Source: Methanobrevibacter sp.
Lineage (GTDB): Archaea > Methanobacteriota > Methanobacteria > Methanobacteriales > Methanobacteriaceae
Assembly (NCBI GenBank): GCA_017434525.1
Contig: JAFRFD010000004.1
Span: 36,950-100,949 of the forward strand
Length of the DNA: 64,000 nt
Direction of reading: 5' to 3'
In this document: positions 13,921 through 22,712 of the stretch, one piece after another
Layout of the letters: every line of letters starts with the position of its first letter
Numbering within the stretch: the stretch's first letter is position 1
Made by a program: the position numbers and the translations under genes
The notes under the pieces: generated by a model
Told to the model about the DNA's origin: nothing
Database searches by the model: none
What the model saw: the letters and a program-made list of their open reading frames with translations, nothing else

Positions 13921-16900
13921 ATGAAATCTAAAGTTTGTTATCCACGTGTTATTTCTCAAACTAGTGGTGGGCATTTCAGTAAATTTAGAAATTTAGATAA
14001 TATCAAAAATGATGGATCTACTTTTGCAGAGTCAGTTATTGGAATGAAAACAGAAGTTGAAAATAGGCCATCAACTATTTCAGTAACTAAGTTTAATCTT
14101 AACCTACCAAGCAACGCTAAAATAAAGAGTATTGTTGTGGAATATGCTCATTTTAAAACTGCGGATGTTGCGAATAATTATCCAGGTATTTCAGCACCTA
14201 CAATTACTTTATTGAATATTAATAATGCTTCAGGTAAAGGGGCTGCTCCAACTGCTTCTAATAAAAAACAGAGCAAAACTTTCAAGGTTTCACCAAAAGT
14301 TGCTGATGTTAATTTCAGAACATTTGGTGTTAAAATAGATTATCCTGAAAACTCAAATAATTATGAAGGAAGTTTGTTTTTACAATATGTGCGGGTTTAT
14401 GTGAATTATAGTGTCCCCTGGTATAGTTTGAGTATTCAATCATTAGCTAAAAAGTATATTGTTGATTCTATTGTTGGTTTTAGAGTTACTATTAATAATA
14501 TTAATAAGTTAGATTATAATCCTTCGATTGTAATAACGATACCCTCTACTACGAGTTTGTCGAGTCATAGTGGTGGTTTGACTAAAATTGGTGATAATCA
14601 GTATTTATGGAATGCTAAACTCTCTGGTAATGTTATAGCTTCTTCTACTGAAATTTATTTGAAGTTAAATTCAGATGGAAATGATCAGAAGCTAACTGTT
14701 ACTGAACAGGTGAATAATAATAGTAAATCGTTTAGTTTTAATATTGCAGCGAAATCTAGTGTTGTATCTACTATTGATGTTCCTACTGAAGAAATTCACA
14801 CTGATGTTATACCTGCGGATATTTTAAATTATGAAGAACCTGAAGTTACTATTTTAAATTTTATTAAAAATCAGACCACAGATGTTAACATAGTATTATC
14901 TGATGAAGTGTATAATTTGTTGCCTGCTGAAACTAATTATAATGATAGTGATGGTTTAATTGTTGAATGTGGAGGTAATTATTTACAAGTGCATTGTGGT
15001 GATATTTATCCTCATTATAATTCCAGTCGTAATTTAGGACAATCTGATTTTGATGAGAATCATGCTATAACACTAACTTTTAAAGCAAGTGAGTGTGGAG
15101 TTTATGATATAAATATGAATTATTTAACTCAGATAGTTTATAATGGTTTGACTGTTACAATACAAAGGACATTCATAAAATATAAAGTTAATGTTGTACC
15201 TCCTAAAGGAGACTTAACTCGACCAGTATTTTCTATTTTTGAAGTTAAAGGTGAAGAATTAGATAGATTAGGACATTCTATCGTATATACTGTTCAATCA
15301 TGGGTAAAGTTAGTTACAAATGAATTATTAGTTAGAGATTGGGGTAAAAACTTCAGAGTAGGAGTGTTTAATAATGCAATCTCTTCAAATGTTTCAATCA
15401 CTACTTCAACGGATGAAAATGATGAAATAATAGAAACTGTTACTGATTCTACTGATTACGAAAGTTTGACAGCTAATGAGATTTATGATAACGCTGCTTA
15501 CTTTAGTGATCCTCCGCAAGACGTGAATACTTTTGAAAATATAGAGTTAGACTTCCCATACAATGAGAATTACCCATTATACATCATTTTCACTGGAGAT
15601 TATCTTGAAGGAAACAGTATTGGTTCAACATTACAATATTCCTCTCCTTGCTTAGTGGAATCTGAAGTTTACAAAGGATATGAACCTGTTGGAAATTATC
15701 CAACCCCTATTAATGCAACAATTAGTGCTGAAGATGATTTTGCAGAATTAGTTTTAGATGCATTTCAAGAAGGCAATAAGATTGTTGTTTATGAACCTGA
15801 TGTTACTGATGAGTTTGGAACAAGTGAAGATTGGGCCGTTAAAGGCATTAAGTTAACTGCAGATGTTGAATTCTATGATGATTTAATTGTATATGCTCAA
15901 TTACAACAAAGAATAGGTAATGAACTTAAACTTGGAAATAGAAGCGTCATACTTGACACTAGTAAAGATATTACTGAACTTGTGATTGGTGCTGAAAATG
16001 ACACTTGGGGTTTGAAAATTAGTGAATTAACTAATCTCAAAGATTTGGAAATAGAGTTATATGCAACTAATCTTTTAAATGAAGATTCAACTGCAACAAT
16101 CACATTTAGGAATATTAAACTATTTTTCACAGTACAAAAACTCAAAAAATATGTCGCTGACCTATGGGTTAATGGGGAAGATGTGCGTTATTACGGTATG
16201 TTCGTGAGAAATGTGAAAGTTCCAAAAGGACTGGAAACAAAAGTCAAATATTTAGAAGTTGATGGAAGCGACATTAATGAAGCGTACAACCAAACAATCG
16301 ATAAAAAAGAAATTGAAATAGAATTTCGAGTGTTAGGTTGTGATATTAATGAAACAACACAGATGATGCAAGACATAGCAAGATTATTCACTAATGAACG
16401 TGATGAACTAAACAGACCAATACCGAACAGACTAGATATGAGTATGTTCCCAAAACACCATTTTGAATACATCATGGAAAAAGCTTTAGACGATGAGATT
16501 AATTCAGCTAATTATGAAGGTAAATTAAAATTAACAATACCAAAAGGCACATTAATTGCAAATGAAGATTCCGTAACAAGTAATTACGGCCATATCTTTA
16601 GTATTGCAAAAGTCAATCCCGTAATTCGATGTAAATCATGTGATGAACGTGTTGAAATATTTGAAGAATACACACAGCAGAAATTCGTTATTGATTTAAG
16701 TCAAATAAAAGTCGTTACAAATACTGGGAAAACATTAACAGGCATTGTTGCTTCAGACATTCTTGAAATTGATTGTATTAATCAGAGAGTATATCTTATC
16801 AATACTGAGGATGAGATTGCTGATGTGACTAGATATGTTGATATGCATGCTGACTGGTTCATTTTAAGTACAGGAGAGTATTATTTCAGCAGTCCATCTT

Positions 16901-16938
16901 GTATTATTCAAACAGTAACTACAACTGAAAGGAGCTAA
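13921..16938 (+). CDS. Large tail-tip protein with C-terminal Dit (distal tail) domain
   Basis: A 1005-residue protein. The last 260 residues (from about 747, 'D-L-W-V-N-G-E-D-V-R') resemble the distal tail protein family: an N-terminal beta barrel with 'K-Y-L-E-V-D-G-S-D-I-N' and a later 'G-K-L-K-L-T-I-P-K-G' segment. A Cys pair occurs in 'R-C-K-S-C-D-E-R'. The first 745 residues are beta-rich modules, starting with a possible jelly roll (1-165) and then Ig-like units; this is far longer than a normal Dit of about 250-500 residues. It is followed 4 bp later by the Tal-like gene, the normal Dit-Tal order. The extra N-terminal part is probably an adhesion or structural extension at the tail tip. 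Confidence 0.75.
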   Translation: MKSKVCYPRVISQTSGGHFSKFRNLDNIKNDGSTFAESVIGMKTEVENRPSTISVTKFNLNLPSNAKIKSIVVEYAHFKTADVANNYPGISAPTITLLNINNASGKGAAPTASNKKQSKTFKVSPKVADVNFRTFGVKIDYPENSNNYEGSLFLQYVRVYVNYSVPWYSLSIQSLAKKYIVDSIVGFRVTINNINKLDYNPSIVITIPSTTSLSSHSGGLTKIGDNQYLWNAKLSGNVIASSTEIYLKLNSDGNDQKLTVTEQVNNNSKSFSFNIAAKSSVVSTIDVPTEEIHTDVIPADILNYEEPEVTILNFIKNQTTDVNIVLSDEVYNLLPAETNYNDSDGLIVECGGNYLQVHCGDIYPHYNSSRNLGQSDFDENHAITLTFKASECGVYDINMNYLTQIVYNGLTVTIQRTFIKYKVNVVPPKGDLTRPVFSIFEVKGEELDRLGHSIVYTVQSWVKLVTNELLVRDWGKNFRVGVFNNAISSNVSITTSTDENDEIIETVTDSTDYESLTANEIYDNAAYFSDPPQDVNTFENIELDFPYNENYPLYIIFTGDYLEGNSIGSTLQYSSPCLVESEVYKGYEPVGNYPTPINATISAEDDFAELVLDAFQEGNKIVVYEPDVTDEFGTSEDWAVKGIKLTADVEFYDDLIVYAQLQQRIGNELKLGNRSVILDTSKDITELVIGAENDTWGLKISELTNLKDLEIELYATNLLNEDSTATITFRNIKLFFTVQKLKKYVADLWVNGEDVRYYGMFVRNVKVPKGLETKVKYLEVDGSDINEAYNQTIDKKEIEIEFRVLGCDINETTQMMQDIARLFTNERDELNRPIPNRLDMSMFPKHHFEYIMEKALDDEINSANYEGKLKLTIPKGTLIANEDSVTSNYGHIFSIAKVNPVIRCKSCDERVEIFEEYTQQKFVIDLSQIKVVTNTGKTLTGIVASDILEIDCINQRVYLINTEDEIADVTRYVDMHADWFILSTGEYYFSSPSCIIQTVTTTERS

Positions 16939-16942
16939 TATA

Positions 16943-19900
16943 ATGTTTAATGCAGTAATTTTAAATCAAAATGAAGAAATTTTAACATTTTTAGATCCTG
17001 ATTTAGTTGACATTGTAGAATCAAATGAGATAGGTCAACTCAGAACTATCAGCGTCAAATATCCTGTTGATACTGAGGAAGATGTAGGTGAGGTATTCAA
17101 GTTAGGAAATAAAATTTGGATCAGAGGAGATTCAAATTTCACTAACTGTTTATATGTAATGAATTCACCTATTAAAAGAGATTATTTTGATGATAAATTA
17201 GTATCTTTTGAAGCAGAAGATGTACTCGTTGAACTTAATTATGCGCCATTTTTCAGTCAAACTGATTTAACAGCCGCTAACGGGTTCACAATAACAAAAG
17301 ATACTTCTCAAAATAATGAAGATAATGTGTTAATCGATTATAAAGCATTGAAATACTGGTTTAATGATTATTATAACATAGGTATTGTTCAAAAATGTTT
17401 AACTGATTATGTGCAGAAGATTTCTTTATCTGGTACAATGTCCTTAATGGAATTGTTAAGGTATATTGAAACCGAAACAGGTAATGTATTCCGCACTAGA
17501 TATGAAAAAGACGTTAATTCAAATTTAATTCACAGGTATTTGGATTTTCTTAATCCTGAAAATGCTAACAAAAGCTGGGAGTTAAACCTTGAATGTCAAT
17601 TGTTAAGTGAAAATGATGCTGATGAAAATTTATTTGATGATGATCCTACTGATGAAACCCTTTACCAAGTATCCGGCAAAAGTTTTAATCCAGCTGATTT
17701 GACAGTTCAATTATTGGATGAAAATGAGGAATTAATAGTTTTCAATAAAGGGCTTTCATCTGAAAAAAGTTTAGAGTGGAATGTATCTGAATTGGGATAT
17801 GCTAATGAGGATATAGCTCATATCACTTTAACATATGAGAATAATTCTAGTATAACTATTAAATGTGATAGTAAAAATTTCACAGTTCCTATGGAGGTTA
17901 ATCAATTGGGAACTGTTGTTGATAATGATTTTACTAGCATTGCAGGAGATCCTGAAACTCATTTTGGTATTTTACCAGACGTTACTATTTTTCAAGTGAA
18001 AGATTCTGATGAACGTATTGTTTATAGGCAAACCATTTCGCCAGTGTTAGGTGAAGTTCATGAAGAAGTATTAGATTTAGCATATAATGTTGAAAATATT
18101 GAGTACAGTGTAGATGAGAATGATACTTATACTGCAATCAGTCCTGTGCTTTCACTTAGTAGTGGTGGAGGTAATTCACTAACAAAAGCGAATATGGATA
18201 CAATTATCACACGTTGGATTAACCTCAGTGTCAATAAAGGAGACACAATTCCAATGATCATACAAAAGATTACAGTAACAGGTGATGATAATAATCCTAT
18301 CAAAAATTTAGCAGCTGCAGAAAATAAACTAAACACAATGGATATATCCAGCAATTATTGGGTACGACCGGTGAAACCAAATGATTCCACTGAAGGTGAT
18401 AGTAACAGTAATAAATCATATGAATTTCTTGTTGCTACCGCGTATTGTTCAGCACCATTCACAAAAAATGCAGGCGAGATGTTCATAACAGATGAAACCA
18501 TAACTGGAGTAGATTACAATCAAATTAAAGGTAAAAATGATGATTTTGAAACAAGAAATGTTAAATCAACTCCAAAAATGGGTAGAGTCGAAACAAGTGA
18601 TGAGGATCCATATGCAATATACAATGATGCTGCAATGAAACTCAAAGACAAACGATATCCAGAAATAAACTTAGATGTTGATGTAGCGAACCTTAAAAAC
18701 CATAACTACAATGATTACAATACTTATGATAAAGTTTACATCAAAATACCTTTATTCGACCATTTAATCACTGCAAGAGTTAAAAAAACTATAAAAAACA
18801 GTAAAAATATTGCAGAAAACAAAGTAGAATTAGGATCATATAACATTAATGTAAGAACACCTTTACAACCTGTACTGATTGAAGGAACTAATATCAGTTT
18901 CAATTATCCTAAAAGTCAAATATTCACAGTAACACTAGAAGATTACGATGGAAACCCATTAAAAAATAAATTAATATCATTTTCACTAGCTAATGTTGAA
19001 AATGGTTCAAATACAGTAACTGGGAAAACAAAAAATGTTAAAACAAACAGTGAAGGTAAAGCATCAATTACTTGTAAATATGATCCTGGAAATTATGAAA
19101 TCACATGTCAATTTGGTGGTGATGAAAGCTACGAACCCACCAGTTCAACATTTAGCATAAATGTTTCAGGAACTAAAGAAGAACCAAAATCTACAAACAC
19201 AACTAATACTAAAAAAGCTTCAAAAACTAAAACAATCACTAAAACAATTAAAAGATATTACGATAAATACGGAAGATCCCCAGATAAGAAAAAAATCCTT
19301 GCCATTGGGCGTGTTTCTGCAGGTAGGGACTCAGGTTCATATGCGAATTTCTATGAAACAGAATTCGAGAATTATTGTCCTAAATGTAAACAACGTGGAA
19401 CTCTCATGTGGGGCATATTTTGGGCCGGCAATGAATACTCTAATTGGGGTAGATTTCCAGGCACTGGCAATCAAGAAGGGTCTTCAGCGGAAGGGGCTAT
19501 TTTTTGCAGCAATCAAAGATGTGATGGCGATTGGTCTGTTCAAGGACATGAACATGGTTATACTGGAACTGATCTCAAAGTCACTAAATCTCGAAAAATA
19601 TCAAGTAAATCAAAAGCATATCAACTCAGACAAGGAAAAGTCTTGTTTGATAAGATTAAAAAAGTGGTTTCTGCTAAAAATAACACTGGAAATAACTCAC
19701 AACCTTCCAATTCTGCTGTTTCTAAAACAATAATAAACAAATCTCATTCTATAGTTGGAAGTCATACGGGATTACAAGCTGCGAAAGACTGCTTGAATTT
19801 CGTAACATATAAAATAAACTGGGAAGACCGTAATAATTTTTATCAAACTCCAGAAAAAACCTTATCACGTAAAAAAGGAAACTGCTGTTGTCAAACGGAA

Positions 19901-20134
19901 TTACTATTTGAGTTAATGGATGCTGCTGGAGTAACTGAAACATATAAACTACAGTATATCCATACTGTAGGAGGTAAAGGAGGTCATGTGTTCGGTAGAC
20001 TAGTTAATAAGAAAACTGGAAAAGGAGTTTATATTGACCCTTGCAATAGATCCAAACCGTATGGGGACTATTGTCAAGGTTATGGAAAAATCGGTTCTGC
20101 ACCATCATCATGGTATCCACAAAAACCATTCTGA
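16943..20134 (+). CDS. Tal-like tail-tip protein with Ig-like domain, zinc ribbon and C71-like peptidase
   Basis: A 1063-residue protein with ATG 16943 and AAGGAG upstream. The N-terminal region resembles gp27/Tal baseplate hub proteins (opening 'F-N-A-V-I-L-N-Q-N-E-E-I-L', later 'F-E-A-E-D-V-L-V-E-L-N'). An Ig-like domain lies at about 653-740, then a Lys/Thr linker, then Cys812/Cys815 and Cys855/Cys860, which look like a zinc ribbon. The C-terminus (about 930-1063) is transglutaminase-like with Cys981, His1015 and Asp1032, spaced 34 and 17 residues apart, the spacing I recall for pseudomurein endoisopeptidase PeiW. The enzyme is therefore placed at the tail tip to open the host wall. Activity is inferred. 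Confidence 0.8.
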   Translation: MFNAVILNQNEEILTFLDPDLVDIVESNEIGQLRTISVKYPVDTEEDVGEVFKLGNKIWIRGDSNFTNCLYVMNSPIKRDYFDDKLVSFEAEDVLVELNYAPFFSQTDLTAANGFTITKDTSQNNEDNVLIDYKALKYWFNDYYNIGIVQKCLTDYVQKISLSGTMSLMELLRYIETETGNVFRTRYEKDVNSNLIHRYLDFLNPENANKSWELNLECQLLSENDADENLFDDDPTDETLYQVSGKSFNPADLTVQLLDENEELIVFNKGLSSEKSLEWNVSELGYANEDIAHITLTYENNSSITIKCDSKNFTVPMEVNQLGTVVDNDFTSIAGDPETHFGILPDVTIFQVKDSDERIVYRQTISPVLGEVHEEVLDLAYNVENIEYSVDENDTYTAISPVLSLSSGGGNSLTKANMDTIITRWINLSVNKGDTIPMIIQKITVTGDDNNPIKNLAAAENKLNTMDISSNYWVRPVKPNDSTEGDSNSNKSYEFLVATAYCSAPFTKNAGEMFITDETITGVDYNQIKGKNDDFETRNVKSTPKMGRVETSDEDPYAIYNDAAMKLKDKRYPEINLDVDVANLKNHNYNDYNTYDKVYIKIPLFDHLITARVKKTIKNSKNIAENKVELGSYNINVRTPLQPVLIEGTNISFNYPKSQIFTVTLEDYDGNPLKNKLISFSLANVENGSNTVTGKTKNVKTNSEGKASITCKYDPGNYEITCQFGGDESYEPTSSTFSINVSGTKEEPKSTNTTNTKKASKTKTITKTIKRYYDKYGRSPDKKKILAIGRVSAGRDSGSYANFYETEFENYCPKCKQRGTLMWGIFWAGNEYSNWGRFPGTGNQEGSSAEGAIFCSNQRCDGDWSVQGHEHGYTGTDLKVTKSRKISSKSKAYQLRQGKVLFDKIKKVVSAKNNTGNNSQPSNSAVSKTIINKSHSIVGSHTGLQAAKDCLNFVTYKINWEDRNNFYQTPEKTLSRKKGNCCCQTELLFELMDAAGVTETYKLQYIHTVGGKGGHVFGRLVNKKTGKGVYIDPCNRSKPYGDYCQGYGKIGSAPSSWYPQKPF

Positions 20135-20152
20135 TGCAGCACTGACAATAAA

Positions 20153-21019
20153 ATGAATATAAAAAGAGATGATACTATGAGTGGAATAACCTATAAAGAA
20201 ATAGTGAATGTAGCTTATAAGATAAAAAAAGGTGTTGAGAATAAGTATGAACTTGTTAAATCTCCAAAATGGAGTTACTACATTGCAAAAGCAATTTTGA
20301 ATCCAGAAAAAGAGATTGGAATTTTTAAATTTTATAATGCAGATGAACCGACTGGAAACAACTTATCACGACAAGTAAAACGCTCTGTATACTTGGATAT
20401 GGCGGAAAGGTTCACAGAATATGTGGAAAAAAACCACCACTTACCCAATTATATTAAATGCACAACAAAGTTAATGAGAGTATCTGATTATACTTATATG
20501 TTTTCATGCATACTCGTTGAATATGATAAAACTAGAATACTGCCTAAAACAGTAAATGTCAATTCAAAAGCATTTGTGAAACCAACCGAAACAGTAAACA
20601 AAGTATACACCAAATTCGTTAAAACATTTGGTAAAATCACTTGCATTGATGACGCATTAGAAAAAATAGCTGGAAAAGGATACGGTTATTACTACGATGA
20701 TCAAAAATCAAACTTTGAAACCATAGAAGCAATTGAAAGTGATAGTGACGAGGATGATCCAAATTGTACTGATGCAACTCAAATGATGAAAAACGTTGCT
20801 GATGGAACAAAAAAATATAAAAGGGTGGATTGTGTTCATGTGAAATGTAAAGGCGGTGATGGCCATGTTTACTTAAAAGTTACACAGAAAGATGGATCTG
20901 TATTTTACAGGGACCCTGCAGCAGTTTTAGATTCAGGCATTGTTACTAAAGTTTGGTGCAGTGATGGAAATGTATTGGCTATCAATCCTTCCTGGTGGCT
21001 TAGTAATCTAAATAGATAA
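20153..21019 (+). CDS. Pseudomurein endoisopeptidase (archaeal virus lysin, C71 family)
   Basis: A 288-residue protein. The N-terminal half contains a pseudomurein-binding repeat near residues 80-101 ('Y-L-D-M-A-E-R-F ... L-P-N-Y-I'). The C-terminal half is transglutaminase-like with Cys205, His238 and Asp254 in C-T-D, G-H-V-Y-L and R-D-P contexts. The family cuts the epsilon-Ala-Lys isopeptide bond in pseudomurein cross-links and releases virus by lysis. The layout and size match PeiP, PeiW and PeiR. It is the last large gene of the provirus, as lysins usually are. The start may be ATG 20177, which better follows a weak GAGATGAT sequence; ATG 20153 has no clear ribosome-binding site. No holin was recognised beside it. 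Confidence 0.85.
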   Translation: MNIKRDDTMSGITYKEIVNVAYKIKKGVENKYELVKSPKWSYYIAKAILNPEKEIGIFKFYNADEPTGNNLSRQVKRSVYLDMAERFTEYVEKNHHLPNYIKCTTKLMRVSDYTYMFSCILVEYDKTRILPKTVNVNSKAFVKPTETVNKVYTKFVKTFGKITCIDDALEKIAGKGYGYYYDDQKSNFETIEAIESDSDEDDPNCTDATQMMKNVADGTKKYKRVDCVHVKCKGGDGHVYLKVTQKDGSVFYRDPAAVLDSGIVTKVWCSDGNVLAINPSWWLSNLNR

Positions 21020-21029
21020 GGTGGTTTGA

Positions 21030-21188
21030 TTGAATAATGTTGAAACTAAAATCTTTTTAGAAACACGGTTACGAAATCTGAAAAGGAAGCAGTCTAAACT
21101 ATCATCGCATGCGGAACTTGTTGATGAGTATTTTGAAGTTGGTAAAGAAATTGAGGATGTTAAAGCTCAGATTATGAAATTGCAATGA
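21030..21188 (+). CDS. Small coiled-coil virus protein (52 aa)
   Basis: A short frame begins at TTG 21030, with AAGGTGGT eight bases upstream, 10 bp after the lysin stop. It encodes 52 residues, charged and helical, with two stretches suitable for a coiled coil ('L-E-T-R-L-R-N-L-K' and 'V-G-K-E-I-E-D-V-K'). There is no membrane segment, so it does not look like a holin. Ribosome-binding site, spacing and orientation support a real gene. Function is unknown; a role in lysis regulation is possible only by position. Confidence 0.6.
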   Translation: MNNVETKIFLETRLRNLKRKQSKLSSHAELVDEYFEVGKEIEDVKAQIMKLQ

Positions 21189-21194
21189 TGTAGA

Positions 21195-21237
21195 TTTACC
21201 ATCATGTAATAGCAGCGAATGTGAATCATGATGTAAA
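21195..21237 (+). other. Bulged hairpin after last virus gene
   Basis: TTTACCATCATG (21195-21206) pairs with CATGATGTAAA (21227-21237) with one bulged C and a 20-nt loop. It begins 6 nt after the stop of the 52-residue gene. It could be a mRNA 3' end structure or a recombination-associated inverted repeat. Confidence 0.5.
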
Positions 21238-21313
21238 AATAATTAGAATCAATTTCCGACGTTTGGCTAAAATGTAAGAATAAGTAATAATTAAATCTGC
21301 GGAGCAATAAAGG

Positions 21314-21348
21314 ACCAGGATACTATTTTTATCCTGGTTTATTTTTTT
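21314..21348 (+). terminator. Terminator of the virus late operon
   Basis: ACCAGGATA (21314-21322) pairs perfectly with TATCCTGGT (21330-21338), with a 7-nt loop, and is followed by T-rich sequence to about 21349. It is a strong candidate for the end of virus late transcription, about 10 bp before the candidate attachment-site repeat. Confidence 0.7.
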
Positions 21349-21356
21349 TACAAAAA

Positions 21357-21377
21357 ATTACTTTTCAAATGCTCTCT
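21357..21377 (+). repeat. 21-bp repeat, copy 1; candidate attachment-site core
   Basis: The sequence beginning ATTACTTTTC and ending ATGCTCTCT recurs exactly at 25347-25367 in direct orientation. Here it lies just past the virus terminator and before the host aIF1A gene, where a right attachment site would be expected. A 21-bp exact match by chance in a window this size is very unlikely. Confidence 0.55.
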
Positions 21378-21414
21378 TGGTAATGGCCTATCTCTTAAAG
21401 ACTATCTATTTTTT

Positions 21415-21438
21415 TGTTCGTTTTAATATTGTCGAACA
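21415..21438. promoter_or_regulatory. Short dyad upstream of aIF1A
   Basis: TGTTCG (21415-21420) and CGAACA (21433-21438) are perfect 6-bp inverted arms with a 12-nt AT-rich spacer, about 155 bp before the aIF1A start. It may be a protein-binding site or a chance dyad. Confidence 0.3.
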
Positions 21439-21591
21439 TTTTATTTTTCAGTGTTTCACATTAACTATTTTTAATAGTAATTCTAATAGTAATATTATAT
21501 GAAAGATGGATAAATTTATAATACATATATTCATAAATATATAAATAATTTAATCTAGTGGAAAATTGTATTATTATCTGGAGGAGAGTAT

Positions 21592-21897
21592 TTGTCAAGA
21601 CCTAATAACAATCAACAACAAGAGTACAGAAGAGTAAGAACTCCTAAAAAGGGAGAAATACCAGGAGTAGTTGAACAAATTATGGGACACGGAAAATTAA
21701 AAGTCCGCTGTGCCGATGGAAATATAAGAATGACCAGAATCCCTGGAAAAATGAAAAAACGTATTTGGATTCGTGAAGGAGACGTAATCCTTGTAAAACC
21801 ATGGGATTTCCAATCTGATGAAAAAGCCGATGTAATTTGGAGATACACCAAAACCGAATCAAACTGGCTTGAAAGAAAAGGCTACCTGAAAATGTAG
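21592..21897 (+). CDS. eif1A: Translation initiation factor aIF1A
   Basis: A 101-residue basic OB-fold protein. It starts at TTG 21592 behind GGAGGAGAG. The motif series 'G-E-I-P-G-V-V-E-Q-I-M-G-H-G' and 'R-I-P-G-K-M-K-K-R-I-W-I' is diagnostic of eIF1A/aIF1A. The factor occupies the ribosomal A site on the small subunit during start selection, corresponding to bacterial IF1. It is followed 26 bp later by the RIO kinase gene, which is needed for small-subunit maturation; this grouping is common in Methanobacteriales. Confidence 0.95.
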   Translation: MSRPNNNQQQEYRRVRTPKKGEIPGVVEQIMGHGKLKVRCADGNIRMTRIPGKMKKRIWIREGDVILVKPWDFQSDEKADVIWRYTKTESNWLERKGYLKM

Positions 21898-21923
21898 TCT
21901 AACTACTTATTTTTTTGATTTTA

Positions 21924-22697
21924 ATGGATTCCAAAATAGCTAAAGCCGACGCCGCTCACGAAAAACTACATTCCCGAAAAAGAAAAAAGGACAACTCCGA
22001 AAGAAAAGTGGGGAATGAAATTTTTGATAAGATAACACTGGAAACACTATACAAACTAGCTAATCAGGGATACATTGATATTTTAAATGGCGCCATAAGC
22101 ACAGGCAAGGAAGCTAATGTGCTTACAGGCATTACCGATGATGAAGAATTCGTTGCCGTTAAGATTTACAGAATAGCAACATCTGATTTTAAAAAAATGG
22201 ACTATTACCTGAAAGGGGACCCGAGATTTAATGTGAAAACCAAAAACAAAAGAAAAATCATCTACTCATGGGTTACAAAGGAATTCAAAAACCTAACAAG
22301 ATTACATGATGCGGGAGTCAACGTTCCAAAACCTTTTACAAGTTCCAATAATGTCTTGATAATCGAATTCATTGGAGATGAAAATGGAAATCCCGCCCAA
22401 CCTGTTAGAAATCAGCCTCCCGAAAATCCGGATGAATTTTTCAACAAGCTACTGGTTCAACTTAAATTATTTGTCAGGGAAGCAAAATTAGTTCATGGAG
22501 ACTTGTCAAACTACAATATATTAAACCTAAATGAAGAACCAGTAATTATTGATGTTTCACAATCCGTGGTTTTAGACAATCCCATTTCAAAAGAACTCCT
22601 TGAACGTGACATCAACACTTTAGTTAGAGAATATACCAAACTTGGTGTTGAAACTAGTTTTAAAGAAATTTGGGAATATATTGACCCTAAGTTTTAG
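21924..22697 (+). CDS. rio1: RIO1-type serine protein kinase
   Basis: A 257-residue protein from ATG 21924; an upstream TTG at 21915 is possible but has no ribosome-binding site. It has the RIO kinase features: nucleotide loop 'S-T-G-K-E-A-N-V', a lysine in 'V-A-V-K-I-Y-R', the catalytic loop 'V-H-G-D-L-S-N-Y-N-I-L' and the metal loop 'I-I-D-V-S-Q-S-V'. RIO1 acts in the last steps of small ribosomal subunit maturation as an ATPase or kinase. Its neighbours, aIF1A and a Dim2-like KH protein, belong to the same process. Confidence 0.95.
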   Translation: MDSKIAKADAAHEKLHSRKRKKDNSERKVGNEIFDKITLETLYKLANQGYIDILNGAISTGKEANVLTGITDDEEFVAVKIYRIATSDFKKMDYYLKGDPRFNVKTKNKRKIIYSWVTKEFKNLTRLHDAGVNVPKPFTSSNNVLIIEFIGDENGNPAQPVRNQPPENPDEFFNKLLVQLKLFVREAKLVHGDLSNYNILNLNEEPVIIDVSQSVVLDNPISKELLERDINTLVREYTKLGVETSFKEIWEYIDPKF

Positions 22698-22712
22698 AGA
22701 TGTTCATTAATG

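Larger units (their letters stand above)
21189..21591. other. Intergenic region at the provirus right end
   Basis: About 400 bp with no gene. It holds, in order, a hairpin (21195-21237), a T-rich terminator (21314-21348), one copy of a 21-bp repeat shared with the top6B upstream region (21357-21377), a short dyad TGTTCG...CGAACA (21415-21438) and the AT-rich promoter zone of the aIF1A gene. The change from virus to chromosomal genes occurs here. Confidence 0.7.

Noticed and set aside
19161..19733. 190-codon plus-strand frame inside the Tal-like gene
   Set aside because: It overlaps the Ig-linker and zinc-ribbon part, whose own frame has clear motifs; the alternative is Lys/Leu-rich with no start signal.
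21030..21188. Holin
   Set aside because: The 52-residue protein after the lysin has no transmembrane segment.
1..21377. Integrase or invertase within the provirus part
   Set aside because: No gene in this stretch has tyrosine or serine recombinase motifs; the enzyme must lie left of the window or elsewhere.
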